Of a DNA stretch of 64,000 nt, positions 11,951 to 24,446 are shown one piece after another. Position 1 is the first letter of the stretch. The number at the start of each line of letters is the position of its first letter. The DNA is from Antitrichia curtipendula. Its lineage: Eukaryota; Streptophyta; Bryopsida; Hypnales; Leucodontaceae. The DNA lies in the NCBI GenBank assembly GCA_951230915.1, contig OX579635.1:13640001-13704000 (forward strand). The letters are read 5' to 3'. The position numbers were made by a program, and so were the translations under genes. The notes under the pieces are model-generated. The model had not been told where the DNA came from. It made no database searches and saw only the letters and a program-made list of their open reading frames with translations.

Positions 11951-12124
11951 TGGCAAATGGTATGATTACAATAGTGTATTACTCATTGGAATTTTAGTGT
12001 TTTTGGCAAACTAGAATTGTATGTTTGGTCCTAAAATTAACTAAAGAAAGTGGAGAATATCATAATTTACTGTCACTATCCTGGTACCGAAGCTTGCATT
12101 AATGCTGAGAGGATGAATTCTGTG

Positions 12125-12245
12125 GATGAGGACTCCAGAGAGGAAAAGGCAGCCTCTCTGAAGGCTAATGAATGTTATGTTCTGAAAATAGAACCATCCA
12201 AGGGAGCTCTGCATTTGCGAACTTTGCGAACTTTGCGAACTGGAG
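12125..12245 (-). repeat. Dispersed repeat with ATAACATTC...GCTGCC block and 9-bp triplication
   Basis: In reverse orientation this matches blocks at about 10960-11010 and 45590-45660 (CATAACATTCAGTAGCC-like, then GCTGCCTTTTC-like). At 12220-12241 the unit GCGAACTTT is repeated nearly three times in tandem. Confidence 0.5.
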
Positions 12246-13015
12246 GCTAGACTTCTAGGCATACAAAATTTCCTAATGGAGGCCCCCCCACCATCCACAA
12301 CTGGACCTCCAATGGTTCAATGGATACAGGCCCTGAAAGTTGCACTGTGAATAGTGAACCTTGCTAATTAATTTTATGTTGGTGAACCTCTATCAAAAAA
12401 AAATTTGACCCTTCATAACTTTTGCATATGGTATCCAAATGCCACGTTTTTTTGTGCATTGGAACCTCCTTTCACTTGCCAACAAGAAAATACAAAAACT
12501 TGACTAGTCTAATAGTAGTAACTAGGTATGATATTGGGCTTCAAAAATTGTCTAGCTAATATTTTCATAACCCTAAAACCGATGTACACGAGGGTTAGAT
12601 TTAGCAAGGAGATGCCCAAGTTTAATTTCCACGTCAAAATTTTAAAGGTTCACATCATCTTACCCCCAATGCACTTACCCGCAAAGCGTCCTCATTCAAT
12701 GGAGACAAGTTAATAACCTCAAAACTGCAAATGAAATGCATTGCTGAAATGAGCCCTGCCTATGGTGGTGAAACATAACTGAGGTGAGCAGTTGCTAAGG
12801 TTGTGCCTACTGAATAAGGTAAAACAACCTATGACCACACCCAGATTTGCAATTTGCATATATTTTGCTTCAATGTGCTTATTGTTGCCTGTATTTTCAA
12901 AGAGAAACAATTAGTTGAGTGGATTGAAATACAAGTGGAATCATAGTAATATGATAAGAATTGAAATTGCTCTGAGTTTTCAAACATGTTTGGTGCAAAA
13001 ATATAAAATTGTCAA

Positions 13016-13445
13016 TATGGTAGGACCACCCATAGTTGACCACTTAAGCGATTGCACACATGTTCTGCAGCAGTAGAAGGCAATGTAAATTTATTACCTG
13101 AAAAAAGATAGAAATGATTGGCATTGCCAATTTTTTGTGATTTATTTTTCTTAACTTCAAATTACTATGAATTTTAGAAGCCAAAAAGTTGGCCTCAACC
13201 CATACCCAATATATAGTCTTCCAATTCCAATCATTCCGTAACTACTTTCCCACTCACTACTTCCTACTTTCTTCCTCATTACATCAAGACATGTGTCATG
13301 ACTTTATAGTCCCAACCTTGCAAAGGAGAAAAAAGCACATTCCAAACTTTCTTTGGTTGGAAAACTGTTCCAGCCTTAGTTGGAAATAGTTGCACCCTAC
13401 AAGTTGGATATGGATGCCTAGTTGGTAATGGGTGGTTCTACCATA
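13016..13445. mobile_element. TIR element TATGGTAGGACCACCCA, copy 1
   Basis: Inverted ends TATGGTAGGACCACCCA (13016-13032) and TGGGTGGTTCTACCATA (13429-13445) match at 16 of 17 positions. The interior (for example AGCAGTAGAAGGCAATGTAA) recurs in the longer copy at 44046-44893. Non-autonomous, 430 bp. Confidence 0.8.
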
Positions 13446-15904
13446 GGTGAGGTGCATGACCATTTTAAAAAGGTTCAAGATTAGTGATTGGCACTCTAAT
13501 CTTGTTTGATGAGTGTTTTGAAAGCACAAGTTTAACATTCTAATAGCACCTCTTTTATTGCCTAAAGTTGCAACTTGTTTTGACAAGCATTTGGTCACAA
13601 CTAAACCTACCTCGGAAGCAACATTCAATGAACCACATCTTTATTAGCCTTAAACCATTCATAAATAGATATGAACCTAATATCATTTTCTAACAATAGC
13701 ACCCAATTGCTTGGCCCCCCCAAATGAGTTACATACTATATGGAAAAGGTTGTCTGATTGACACAAATGGGAAGGTCCAATAGATGTCAAAATTGGATGA
13801 TTGATAGAATTAGATTTTTCTATCTTAAATGCAAGCCTTGTTTGTGTGCCATTAATTGTGATCAATGCTGAAAAAGTTACTATATACAATAACAATAAAA
13901 TTTAACTAACTACACTAATTGAGATTTAATGTAACCACACTAATTGATTTGGAAATACTATAAATTTTTACTTTAAAGGTGAAATATTATTATCAATGGT
14001 TGTGTTGTGTTTCACTAGACCGGGCAATGGACAACATAAATTTGTGAATGATGCTTAGTTAGTACCTGAAAGGATTACAAAAAACTTCAGCCCTTGAAAG
14101 GGTCATTAACGGGAGGTTCCCCATGCAGCGAACCAACACCGTGCTAGTCAGATTATTTAATATAAATATAAATTTTAAATTTTAAAAATTGAGCTTTAAA
14201 GTTTTTTAAAGTTTTATAAATAAATAATAATGAAATAATCATAATTTGATTTTTAATAATAGTACTGTTAATTATTAACTATTAATTATTAATTAACTAA
14301 TAGTGCCACATTAAATTTCATAATTCTATAATTTTGGATATATTAAATATTTAAATATTTAAAAAATATTAATTTAAAAAAAAAGTTGTACCGCACCATC
14401 CAAGCCTTTAGGTTTGCTAAATTTTTTTTTATTTTTAATTTTAATTTTAACTTATTTAATTTATTTTTTTGTTCAACCAACATTCCTCCCGAGAGCTGAT
14501 GGCCTTCTTCAAGGCTCAAATTTCTTGTAATGTATTTCATTTTAACCTTATAATGAATGACAGACATGTCAGCGTGCTACGAATGTGTAGTCAAACTATT
14601 TATGTCCATGGGTCTTGGATTTATGTGGTCGTCTAGACAAAGAAGACTTAGAAATGTATTGTAGAATTCTGCATGGGGGGAGGGGATGGACGAAGGGATA
14701 GGCCCAAGAATGAGCTAGTTGACATGGCATTGTGCAACACTAGCAATCCAACAAGAAACTCAACCAATGACCTCGGTTATATTATAACTGAATTTTTCTC
14801 TGGTATCTAGGAGAGAACTATACCTCTATTGGGAAGGTCAATAATCAACTGCTTCACAATGTTATGGTTATTTACCACATGTAATTCAATTAAGGTCCTA
14901 TAGTGTAAAAAAAGATTGTAGTATACAACAGATTGAGTGCTATAATTAACATCAAATATGTAATCAATCAATCTCGCAATCAATCAATCAAATTGTTGTC
15001 AAGTGAGACAACATAGAATCTACACACAGAAAGGCAATCAACTCTCATTCCACAAAAGAAAAATCCAAGAATGCAAGCATGAGAGAAAAAAAGTGAAGAC
15101 TTTACTAAATGCTAAACCATCATCTCTAAGCAATGCAAAAAATATAATTTTCTCCAAAGACACTCATAAAACTTGACTTGACAACATTGTCAAGTTAAGA
15201 AGCTCTCTCCACCAAAATACTCAAACCCTAAGATGGATGAACTCTACAATTAGGATGAAACTTATCCAAAATTAAGGTGAACTCCAATAGAAGTCCATCT
15301 AATACAATAAGTCGATGTGGAGTGGCACCGATGTCACTTTACATGACATACCCTTCCTTTTTGAGATTTGGTAGAAGGTGAAATTAGCTCCTACTGAGCA
15401 TCCAAATTATGACGCAAATCTCCTGGAATAGTAGACAAAGAATAGGTTCTCATGTTGTTTATAATTAGTAATGACAATTTGTCTTTTAAAAAAGGGAGGA
15501 TGAACTAGAGTTAATTGTAAAAAAAATTCCAATGAGAATTCCAATGTGAAAAAAAAGTGTTAAGGACCTCATTCCAACTAAGGACTCATTCTCGTTATAT
15601 AGGCTACTCTCTTTCCAATTAGCAAGAGAAAAGCAATGATTAATTATGGCACAGTTTCCAATGCAATCGTGGCTCATTACAATTGGCTGCAATCTTGGTC
15701 AATTTTGCAACCAACCTATGGTTGAAAATAGGAAGACCTATATGACAAGAATAGGTCAAATTTAATCCTCAACTAAAAAATTTATAGTAATTATGATTTG
15801 AGAAATAAAATTCTGAAAAAATATGGAATCCTTCTAAACTTTATTTTTGTACATGGAAAAATATCTCCACTCAAGAAACCTGTACTCCAAATATGCGTAA
15901 TTGC
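13446..15904. other. AT-rich intergenic DNA
   Basis: No gene or clear element seen. Several stretches (for example 14160-14460) are almost pure A/T. Short open frames here have low-complexity translations and are not supported as genes. Confidence 0.6.
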
Positions 15905-15908
15905 TTAA

Positions 15909-16497
15909 CCCCTAAAACCCCAAGGGTGTTTTCTGCCAAAAAACACTCAAAACTACCACTTTTGCTGTATTCACTTAAGGAAACCAATTTTTTTGTTTTT
16001 TTTGGAAATTTAACCGTAGGATCTTGTACTTAACTTTTTTGAGATCATGTAGTAAAAATTTCATCAATTTTGACCGTACGGATTGGAAGATATTAGCATT
16101 CAAAGTTGAACAAAAAGTTTTTTTTCAAGAAGATGCTTAAATTGCCCGAAAAAATAAGATTGTCCATAACTTTCTCATCCCTAGTCCAAATAGAATGAAT
16201 CAAAGCTTCACGTATAGGTAAGAATATAATCTTTTAGGAAAAAAATTCAAAAAAAAATATTTTGACTTTTTGTAATATTTTTTGGGCTGCCCGAGAATCT
16301 CCGATTCTTGCTCATAGTGCCATAACTTCTTCATCCGGCATCCGATTGAAACAAAAATTATATATCCACAAAGCTCTTGCAAAGCTACACAACCTCAAAA
16401 AATCTCAAAAAATTTCACTTCAAATTGAGACAATAGGAACCTACGCAGACCCAAATTGTCCCCCGAGGGGACAATTGGGGTTTTCGGGGTTAAATGG
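15909..16497. mobile_element. TTAACCCC-ended element, copy 1
   Basis: Left end TTAACCCCTAAAACCCCAAG and right end CAATTGGGGTTTTCGGGGTT plus AA are inverted copies. An internal block (AAGATTGTCCATAACTTTCT followed by a TCCAAATAGAATGAATCAAA region) is shared with copies at 22448, 40628 and, inverted, 54605. No transposase is present. TTAA stands at both outer edges. Confidence 0.7.
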
Positions 16498-18470
16498 TTG
16501 GAATGAGGCCGGCTACCTTATTGGTTGCTAAAGCACTCTCCTTCGCTTCCTTGTCTCTGTGTCCACCATGTGTGACTTCAGTTCAAAAACTAAAACGATA
16601 ACTTGGACGAAATATTTCTTCAACACAGTGTGTGCTAATAGCACCAATCGCCTCACAGGAAAATCAAATTAAATGAAAAAAAAAACACTTTTTCTAGCCC
16701 CTAGAGCATTTCACATTCATCCAAAAGGACGTTTTTGGTCCCTCCAAGAGTTTCAAGGTTAACCCTGGAAGGATGGGCCCATGACCATTGATTTCAAGGC
16801 CTCACGGTCCATTACTTTGTTTGCTACCATTTTGCAACTAGATATGAATGAAAATTTAATGTTAAAAAAATAAACAAAATGAAATCACATGTCTACTACA
16901 AGTCATAAAAAATTCTAATTCTTTGGAAATTTTTGTTATTATTGTGAGTTTTTTTAATAAAAAATGGAGAAAAATCATATCAAATACAAAACATACTCAT
17001 AAAACTGAAATTTTCACCATAGATGTATATCATGGTGTATAATATTATGGTATAAATCAAAGCTACCGTATCACTCTATAATTAGAAAATCAACAATCCA
17101 TGGTTATAGGCCCAAAGTTCATATTGCTATAAAATATTGAAATTTATGAACTTCTCAAAATTTCCAATTGGAGTAGAAACTACACTTGATAAGCTTCATT
17201 TCATTAGTTGGTCTCAAATTCAAAAGATATTTTTTGTATAGCCAAAATTCACATTAGAGTAAATAGCAAGAAATGGTCAAGATACACTATGCAGTAGCAT
17301 ATTTTTTATGGCAATTTAATGCCCAATTGCCCCCCCCCCCCCTTCGAAGTGGGTAGTTTCATGCCTATGGAAAAAAAAGGGATGAATGAGACAAAAAAAG
17401 TCAATGTGCACTTTTGCCAAGTGTGTATGAGTGTTTTATCTCAACCTTAGAGATATACAAGATACAACAAGGTTCTTCGTGGTTTGATCTTTGAATCCTA
17501 AGTTAGGTGTCTAAGTGTCATTCAATTGACCCTCTAAGCAATGAACAAGTCTTTTTTTGTTGATGAATCCTAAATGGTTCAAATCTCAACTAAAATCAAT
17601 GCATATTGTGAAAGTTAGAAGTTTGGAGGTAGTTCTAGCCAATATGAGCCAAAACTCTAAACCTCCAAATAGGAGTTGTTAAATATTAATTTCTAAATAG
17701 CCTAAGTTGTAAATCAGTGCGTAATCATTCCGAAATGATAAAAAAATCTTTTAATTGGACCGTCTTATCAAAAATTATGGGTAGATGAAGTTTTACCTTT
17801 AAATTACTCTTACAAATTTCATTCATCATTTCCTATTGACTTGTTGGTCCAAATCAATTTTTACTTTTGGACATTAGTGTTAGATATTTCCTAAATTTTG
17901 AGGTTTTGTTTTCACTTGAATTTGATGAATGATTGCAGCTCTAATCCAAAACTAACTTTCTTTAATACTAAACTTCATCCTATTCTATCATATTTGATTT
18001 TGATCTAATTGTAAAGTGTAATATAGTTTTAGAATCCTCTAAAGATTTTTTAAGCGTCTTTGAATTTAACTTTGTATTTTAGTTACTTTAAAGTCTACTT
18101 TGAACATCTACACAATGACAATTATTTTGGATTTTTTTATTTTAATTTATTATTTTTGGAATTTTGGTGGTTCTAAATTGTAAAACATAATTTTTTTTTT
18201 AAATGTTAGGAAACTTTGTATTGGATTTTTCTATCAAAAGCTATAGGCAGATGAAGTGTTGCCTCTAAATTGCACTCTAAAACTTCATCTAGGATTTTCT
18301 ACTATTCTACAATTTCAAAGTGACTTTTACATTTGGGATTAAATTCTAAATTTTATCTAGATTCTAAATTTATTTTTTAGCTTCTTAGATGATTCTTGGA
18401 AATTTTCATCCAAAATTAATCTCTTTGACTACTAATCTTCATTCTACTCTATTTTTCTTAATTTTTATCT
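16498..18470. other. AT-rich intergenic DNA with repeat debris
   Basis: No gene seen. The region around 17000-17090 is the reverse-orientation relative of 3735-3830. A C-homopolymer run lies at about 17330-17342. Confidence 0.55.
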
Positions 18471-18655
18471 CAGGGGGTTCACTCAATGTATTCTTTGAAC
18501 ATCATGTGCGAACAAAGTCTTTGACCCCCTATCTTATATGGTAAAAAATCATTTAAATAGTTTGAAAAAATTATAGCATGTTTTACTATGTTGGAAGTTT
18601 ATACTCTGAATTTTTGAAAATTTTCTTTATTTGAAATAATTACTTACAATTTTGT
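18471..18655 (+). mobile_element. Truncated copy of the hAT-like MITE seen at 45038
   Basis: Begins CAGGGGGTTCACTCAATGTA and continues with blocks such as CCCCTATCTTATATGGTAAA that match, in opposite orientation, the right half of the 45038-45357 element. The opposite inverted end is not found, so the copy is incomplete. Confidence 0.6.
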
Positions 18656-19375
18656 AAGAAAATAAATACACTATGTAGTTAGAAAAAAATTTCGACCCCC
18701 TATTTTATATGGTAAATAGTATTTTAAAAATCATTTTTAAATTGCCAATAAATGAAGGTTTGGTTAAAGTTTGTGCATACCAAAGTCAGATACAATTATC
18801 ATTCAAATGCAATCTTGATCAATTTTGAAGTGAAAATACAACCATTTTAGTGCAATCTTCATTTGTGCATTTGGATAGCTTGTTGGATTTAATTGAATCC
18901 TAATTTCTATGAAGAGGTTCCTATTGCCTATGACATGAATGCTTACTCATGAGTCTATAAATCAAACATCGGGAATGTGAGGAGGGAATTTTGTCTACAA
19001 GTGCTTCATATACCTCACTAGCTATGATATCTTTCTCCTCACTAAAGGTATATAGCTCCACACTATTTGCCCTACTTTGATTCTTCTGATTTAGTTGAAG
19101 CTCCATTTTTTGTATTTTTTCTTCAAGCTTGTAAATGTCATAGATGTTAGTCCAATGGAATGGAATGCCGTAGTAATTGTAGCTAACTTTTGAATTTTGT
19201 AGATTTCAAAAATTTGGAAGAGTCAAATTTTATATCTCAAGATTAGTTTTGTGGGTGTTGTACTAGTAATGATCCTTTGCAGCTGTTGGTCCTTTGTGTT
19301 CTGTTGTGTAAAGGTTGACCGGGTGAATGGAAAAGTTGTTGCCTTGTTTAAAGCATGTCTTCAAAAATTGGAGCA

Positions 19376-19798
19376 TCAATTCGTTGGAGCATAGCGTCCA
19401 TCACAAGAATTTAACTCTTGACATGTATATGCAGCTTCTTCTTCCATTTCTTGTGCATAATACCTGATGCAAACTTCATCTTCTTGAAGCATAAGATTTT
19501 CAAGTTCTGAGGAGATTGGATGTTCCCTGTTGGATATGAACTGTCTCAAAATGCTCCAAATAAGAAGCAAGTTGGTAAGCATATGATCTACCAATTCATC
19601 ATTTAGGACCACTATTCCAATACTTGCTAGTTGATCTATTAGTACACTAATATTTCTCAAGTGATCCTCAATAGTGATTTTCTTTGTCATTTTGAGACTA
19701 TACAACTGTGTTTTAAAAGCAAGTCTTTTGTTCATAAACTTTGATTCATAGAGATCCCTAACTATAATCCAAACATGTATAGGATCTTGAATGTTCAT
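19376..19798 (-). pseudogene. Copia-type retrotransposon gag fragment
   Basis: A 140-codon open frame reads like the UBN2/gag domain of Ty1-copia elements: YESKFMNKRLAFKTQLYSLK, then DHLRNISVLIDQLASIGIVV, then WSILRQFISNREHPISSELE and a LMLQEDE tail. No zinc knuckle, protease, integrase or reverse transcriptase follows in any frame, so only a gag remnant survives. Upstream on the same strand, 20249-20235 reads TGGTATTAAAGCTCC, close to the plant copia primer-binding site complementary to initiator Met-tRNA (usual form TGGTATCAGAGC). Family assignment is from recognised motifs; the element is inactive by its content. Confidence 0.75.
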
Positions 19799-20234
19799 AA
19801 CATGAGGAAGGATAGTAAGAGTCTTTTATCAAGGAAATTATCATCCACAAAGCACAAAATTCCAAGTCTTCCAACTTAGCTACATCAATCACTAACAAAA
19901 GAATCATAGAAGGTGCAGATGCAAGTACAACTATAGATGTAAGTATATGTCAGATTACAACTCAAGTTGTAATGAGGCGGTTGAGGTGAAGATGACGGAG
20001 GATAATACTTTGATATTAGAAGACAAAGCTCAAACTTTAATGTCAAGATCTTGAACCACTCTCCATACTTTTTCTCTCTAGAAGGTTGTTCTAAGCTTAA
20101 TGGACCAAATAACATAGTTATGAGTGCTTTGTAGTTTTGAACTCTCAAGAATCTTTCTTCCACTCAAAATTCATTCCATGGTGATTTAATCTAACTTTTA
20201 TGCTATGAGGATCAAGGAGCAACTGATTTTGCTT

Positions 20235-20249
20235 GGAGCTTTAATACCA
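20235..20249 (-). promoter_or_regulatory. Degenerate primer-binding site of the copia remnant
   Basis: TGGTATTAAAGCTCC on the minus strand resembles the initiator-Met-tRNA primer site that follows the 5' LTR of plant copia elements. It lies about 440 bases upstream of the gag fragment, the expected order. The LTR boundaries could not be defined. Confidence 0.5.
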
Positions 20250-20879
20250 TATAAGTATACAAATATGTTTGTTTTAGAATAATGAAGAATGATCATACAA
20301 TGTTGAAGGAACATTTATCTATAGAGATTAGAAGCTAACAAGGAATCATGTGAACCAATGTACGTACAAGTAATCTAATCTTGATAGGATAGGGAACTAT
20401 GGATGAATGAATAGTTTTCATCTAGAGGAGTGCAGATGAATATATTAACACATAGGTCACATAGCCTTCATAATTTAGCCTTGCTTGTCATTATTTGGAA
20501 GCTTCTCAAGGATTCATTCAATTTCTAATGAGGGGCTCAATTTTTAGAGAATCTTTAGGAAAACTAGATCTTTTAGTACTAGTACTCAACTACATGTAAA
20601 CTTCCTTGGTAACATTTTCTTTGTCTTTATAAAATGCATCTATCACTCTAAGTTTTGGATTTTTTTTATCACAAATTGAATTTATTGTATTTGCATTGGG
20701 ATTTTTGATAAATGTTTTGAATGAATAATGTCTTTGAGGTTGCCTATGGACTTAAGGAGGCCAGGGTAGAAGCTCATCATTGATAAGTCATTTGAACTAG
20801 CTACATGATGCTATATGATGCTAAAAGCTTTTGAAATCCAAATTTGGACAGCCTTTTCAAGACTTCAAACATCCTTTAA

Positions 20880-21810
20880 GTAAACCCTAAAGTTGTAGTC
20901 CTATTGTCTCTATACGACAAAATGGATTTTGGATAGGCTTGAGCACTTTCAATTTTTGACGAGATTTTTTGAAACTTTTTATAAAGATAAAAAATCACAT
21001 TAGTTTTATGGAAATATAATTTCTATTATAGTCGTTGCCCATGAGCAAAAGTTATGCTACAGTAAGCTCAAAATGGAAGATATTGGACAGTGAAAAAACT
21101 CCACAAAATCCTTAAAAAATTAAAAAAGAAATTCTCATAGATTATATTTTTGTCTACGTAGAAGGCTTTTATTCATTCTATTTGTATTAGTGATGTGAAA
21201 ATTATAGAACTTTTTGTTTTATGGGCAACTATAGAATTCTTTTGAGAAAATGCAATACTAGTTTTGTATTTTAATTCAATTTTTACAATTTTCAAAAAAT
21301 AAAGTTCTCCAAGGTTGAATATGCTTGCTAGAACAATCTCACTATTGATATTAGAGTGTTTCAATTCAATCTTAAAGTTATTAACAATTTAGTTTATCTT
21401 TCAATTTCAAACTTACTTCTACTTAATAGTTTTTAAAAGAATGAAAATTAAGTCTTTTAAATTTTAATTTATTTTTTCTAGACCTCAATTCAATTTTTCA
21501 GTACAAAAAAATAGAAAATCAAAATGTGTAGTGCAAAAATTTTGAATTAAAAAGATTCAAAGTCTTATAATCTAATTCTACAAGGTGCAAAAAAACTTGT
21601 TTTCTTCACTTTATATGCAAATATCTTACAATCTACATGGTCAAAGTTTCTAAATTTCTTTCACAAATTATTATAAAACTCTAGTACAAGATCCTAAATA
21701 TTTATATGCAAAAAAAAAAATTCAAGATATTTTGCCCTTTGCAATAGAAATAGCAGTTTCGAGTGTTTTTTGACAAAAAATAGGCCTTGGCCTTTTATAG
21801 GTTGAAATAA
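20880..21810. mobile_element. Degenerate TTAACCCC-family element
   Basis: The right part (AAGATCCTA..., then GAAATAGCAGTTTCGAGTGT plus TTTTTTGACAAAAA) is homologous to 55440-55560 in the 54605 copy. The left edge carries AAACCCTAAAGTTG. Termini are eroded. No coding sequence. Confidence 0.5.
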
Positions 21811-22447
21811 AAACAAACTTCCTTGGAGACTAAATTTGATGAAATAAATCTTACACTTATATAAGTAAAATATGCAAAAAACTGAAAAGAAGATTTGGAT
21901 GTTGAAAGGTTGAGTAAAATAAAATTGAATAAGAATTTTTTTGGTGAATACATAAAAGGGAATTAAGAGTCTTTTGGAAGTGGTTGTCCTAACAATGTGG
22001 CATAAATGCAATTAGTGAATGTTATCTTTAATAAACTTCAAAAAAAACTTATTTTGAATATGTTTAACAAAATAAAAATTATAGATTACAATAAAAGAAA
22101 CAATATATCCAAACTTTTTGAATTCTACCATTAAAGTTTGTTGAAGATGGTAAAAATGACATCTTATTAGGAAATGATCACACAATCAACACTATATATT
22201 GAACATAGACCATTGCTAAAATGAGTATTCTATTGACTATTTTAGAGATTAAATTCATGATGCTAAACATTCAATCTTGTGAGAATTTGATAAGTTGGAC
22301 CTAAAGACACTTATAAGTATGAACAAATACCATATATGAGTTGCATTTGTGAACTTTGAAATTCAACACAAAATCAGGAAAAACTGTGAAGAAAATGTGA
22401 GTACAAAGTATATCTCATTAGAAAATGTCTATAAACATAAAAGGGGG

Positions 22448-23213
22448 CTACAATTAACCTCTAAAGTTCCAAGGCCTCTTTTCTAAAAAAAAAACACTCA
22501 AAATTGTCATTTCTAGAACAAAGAGCAAAAATGTTTTTAAATGTTTTTTTTGCAAGATATTTGTGTTCAAAGTGACGGAAACAAGTTTTTTTGCACCTTG
22601 CTCAACTACATTTTGTGGCTTTGAAACTTCATAACTTATAATTTTTGTTCTATTGATTTTGAATTTCTAATTTTATATGATAAAGAATTGAGTTGAGAGT
22701 CTAGAAAAAAAAAATTCAAAAAACACATACCTAGTTTTCACTCCTTAAAAAATTATTAAATAGAATTAGGTTCAAGATTGAAGGAAAGTCTAGCAAGAGA
22801 TCTTAATCTTGTGAAACTTGTTTTTTGAAAAATTGTGAAAATTGAGGTAAAAGAAGAATCCTACAAATTATGTTTTTAAAAAAATGCTCTAATTGCCTGA
22901 AAAACAAGATTGTCCATAACTTTCACACAACAAACCCAAATGGAATAAATCAAAGTTTTCCATGTACATCAAAATATAATCAATACAAAAATTAAATTCA
23001 ATAACTTTAAGTTTTTTTGAAGTTTTTTTTTGCCTACCACACCCCCAAAGAGGCTTATAATGCCACAACTTTTACTCCCAAGCTCTGATTGAAATAACAA
23101 TTATATTTTTGGAAAGCTAATCTATATTTCTATCTTCACAAAAAGTCATGACAAATATTGAGACCATAGGAGCCTGCCAAAAATCCCCATTGTCAATGCA
23201 ACTTTACGAGTTA
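22448..23213. mobile_element. TTAACCCC-ended element, copy 2
   Basis: Left edge ATTAACCTCTAAAGTTCCAA; right edge ends in a GAGTTAAC block. The interior shares AAACAAGATTGTCCATAACT and the neighbouring AAATGGAATAAATCAAAG block with 15909 and 40628. Non-coding. Confidence 0.6.
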
Positions 23214-23722
23214 ACACACGTGCCTTTCATAGCATAGAATCTACTGGGAAGAAGTGCACCATCATAACATTGTTAACCGTGCAACTGCACTCCCTCTGAC
23301 ATGAGGTATAATCCCCCCTGGATGCCTGGAGAGAAATTTTAGTTATAATTGAGTACATCCAATTGGTTTGGAGATCCCTATAGCTCTGACAAGACCATAT
23401 CAACGAATGGAGGGGTCCTGATATGGAGGGAGCAAAAGGGCCCCCCTCGCTGAAGGTTAATAATGTTGTGATCTAATATTCACCAAACTCAAATTTAGCA
23501 TACTAAACACCAAGTTCACTTCCACAATCTACGGTTTGAATTTGTCATGGTGTCCTGAAGATTGTAACCATACCCAAAACCAACAAAATAGGAAAATTTA
23601 CAATATGTATTAGAATCCAACATGCAGAGACATACATGTACAAAAACATACATACTGTTGATTTTTGGGTGCAGGTGTTCTTGCAATGCAATAAAGAGAT
23701 CAGTGTCTTACACTAACACCTA

Positions 23723-24241
23723 TTAAGGTAAACCAGCTTACGACAGGCCAACTGTCTAATGCAGACATCTACATAACCTCCCCATTACAGTCCATTTCAG
23801 ATTTTTGATTCTACAATTTAATTAGGTTGGTTAGTGGCCCACATTAGTGCATTAGGTGATTGTGATAGAATTAGTAATGACTGTTATAGGACACTTACAC
23901 ATTGTGAATGTAAACTCATCATAAAGAGTTTTTTTTTTATTCCTTTGTGTAATGGCCACATTAAAAATTCTTGTGGTTGTGTTAGGAAATCTGAAGACTG
24001 CATTAGGTGGTAAGATGACCATCATGAAGACATATTTTATTGATTTCAGATAGTCTACAGACTGTTTTGGAAAAATACTTAAGAAATTCATAACAAATTC
24101 CTACTTTGTCCAAAAACTAAAATTTTAACTGCTTCTTTCATTTCTCAAAGTTGTCTCTGCTAGAAAAAAATCTGATTTTATTTTGCTAATGGCAACATAT
24201 CAAATCAGTCATTCTGCCTGTCATAGGCTGGTTTACCTTAA
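23723..24241. mobile_element. TTAA-flanked TIR element, copy 1
   Basis: Ends GGTAAACCAGCTTACGACAG and the complement of CTGTCATAGGCTGGTTTACC are inverted and match at about 20 of 22 positions. TTAA stands directly outside both. Another copy is at 62137-62622. The 519-bp interior has no transposase. TTAA may be a target duplication or simply part of the inverted end, because it is itself palindromic. Confidence 0.75.
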
Positions 24242-24446
24242 ATAATGTCATAACAACTCTTCTCAAATGAAATAAGACTTTGACCTCTGCCATCCATAAC
24301 CACGACTATTCTGAACGTCCAAGACAGAAAAAAGAACAATATGATATCAAAGCCATAACTGCATGTGATCAACAAAAAGAAAATCAGTGGAGATCTGTGA
24401 AATCATTGTAATCACAAATGAATGTACAGCAGCAAAGACAACTTTC

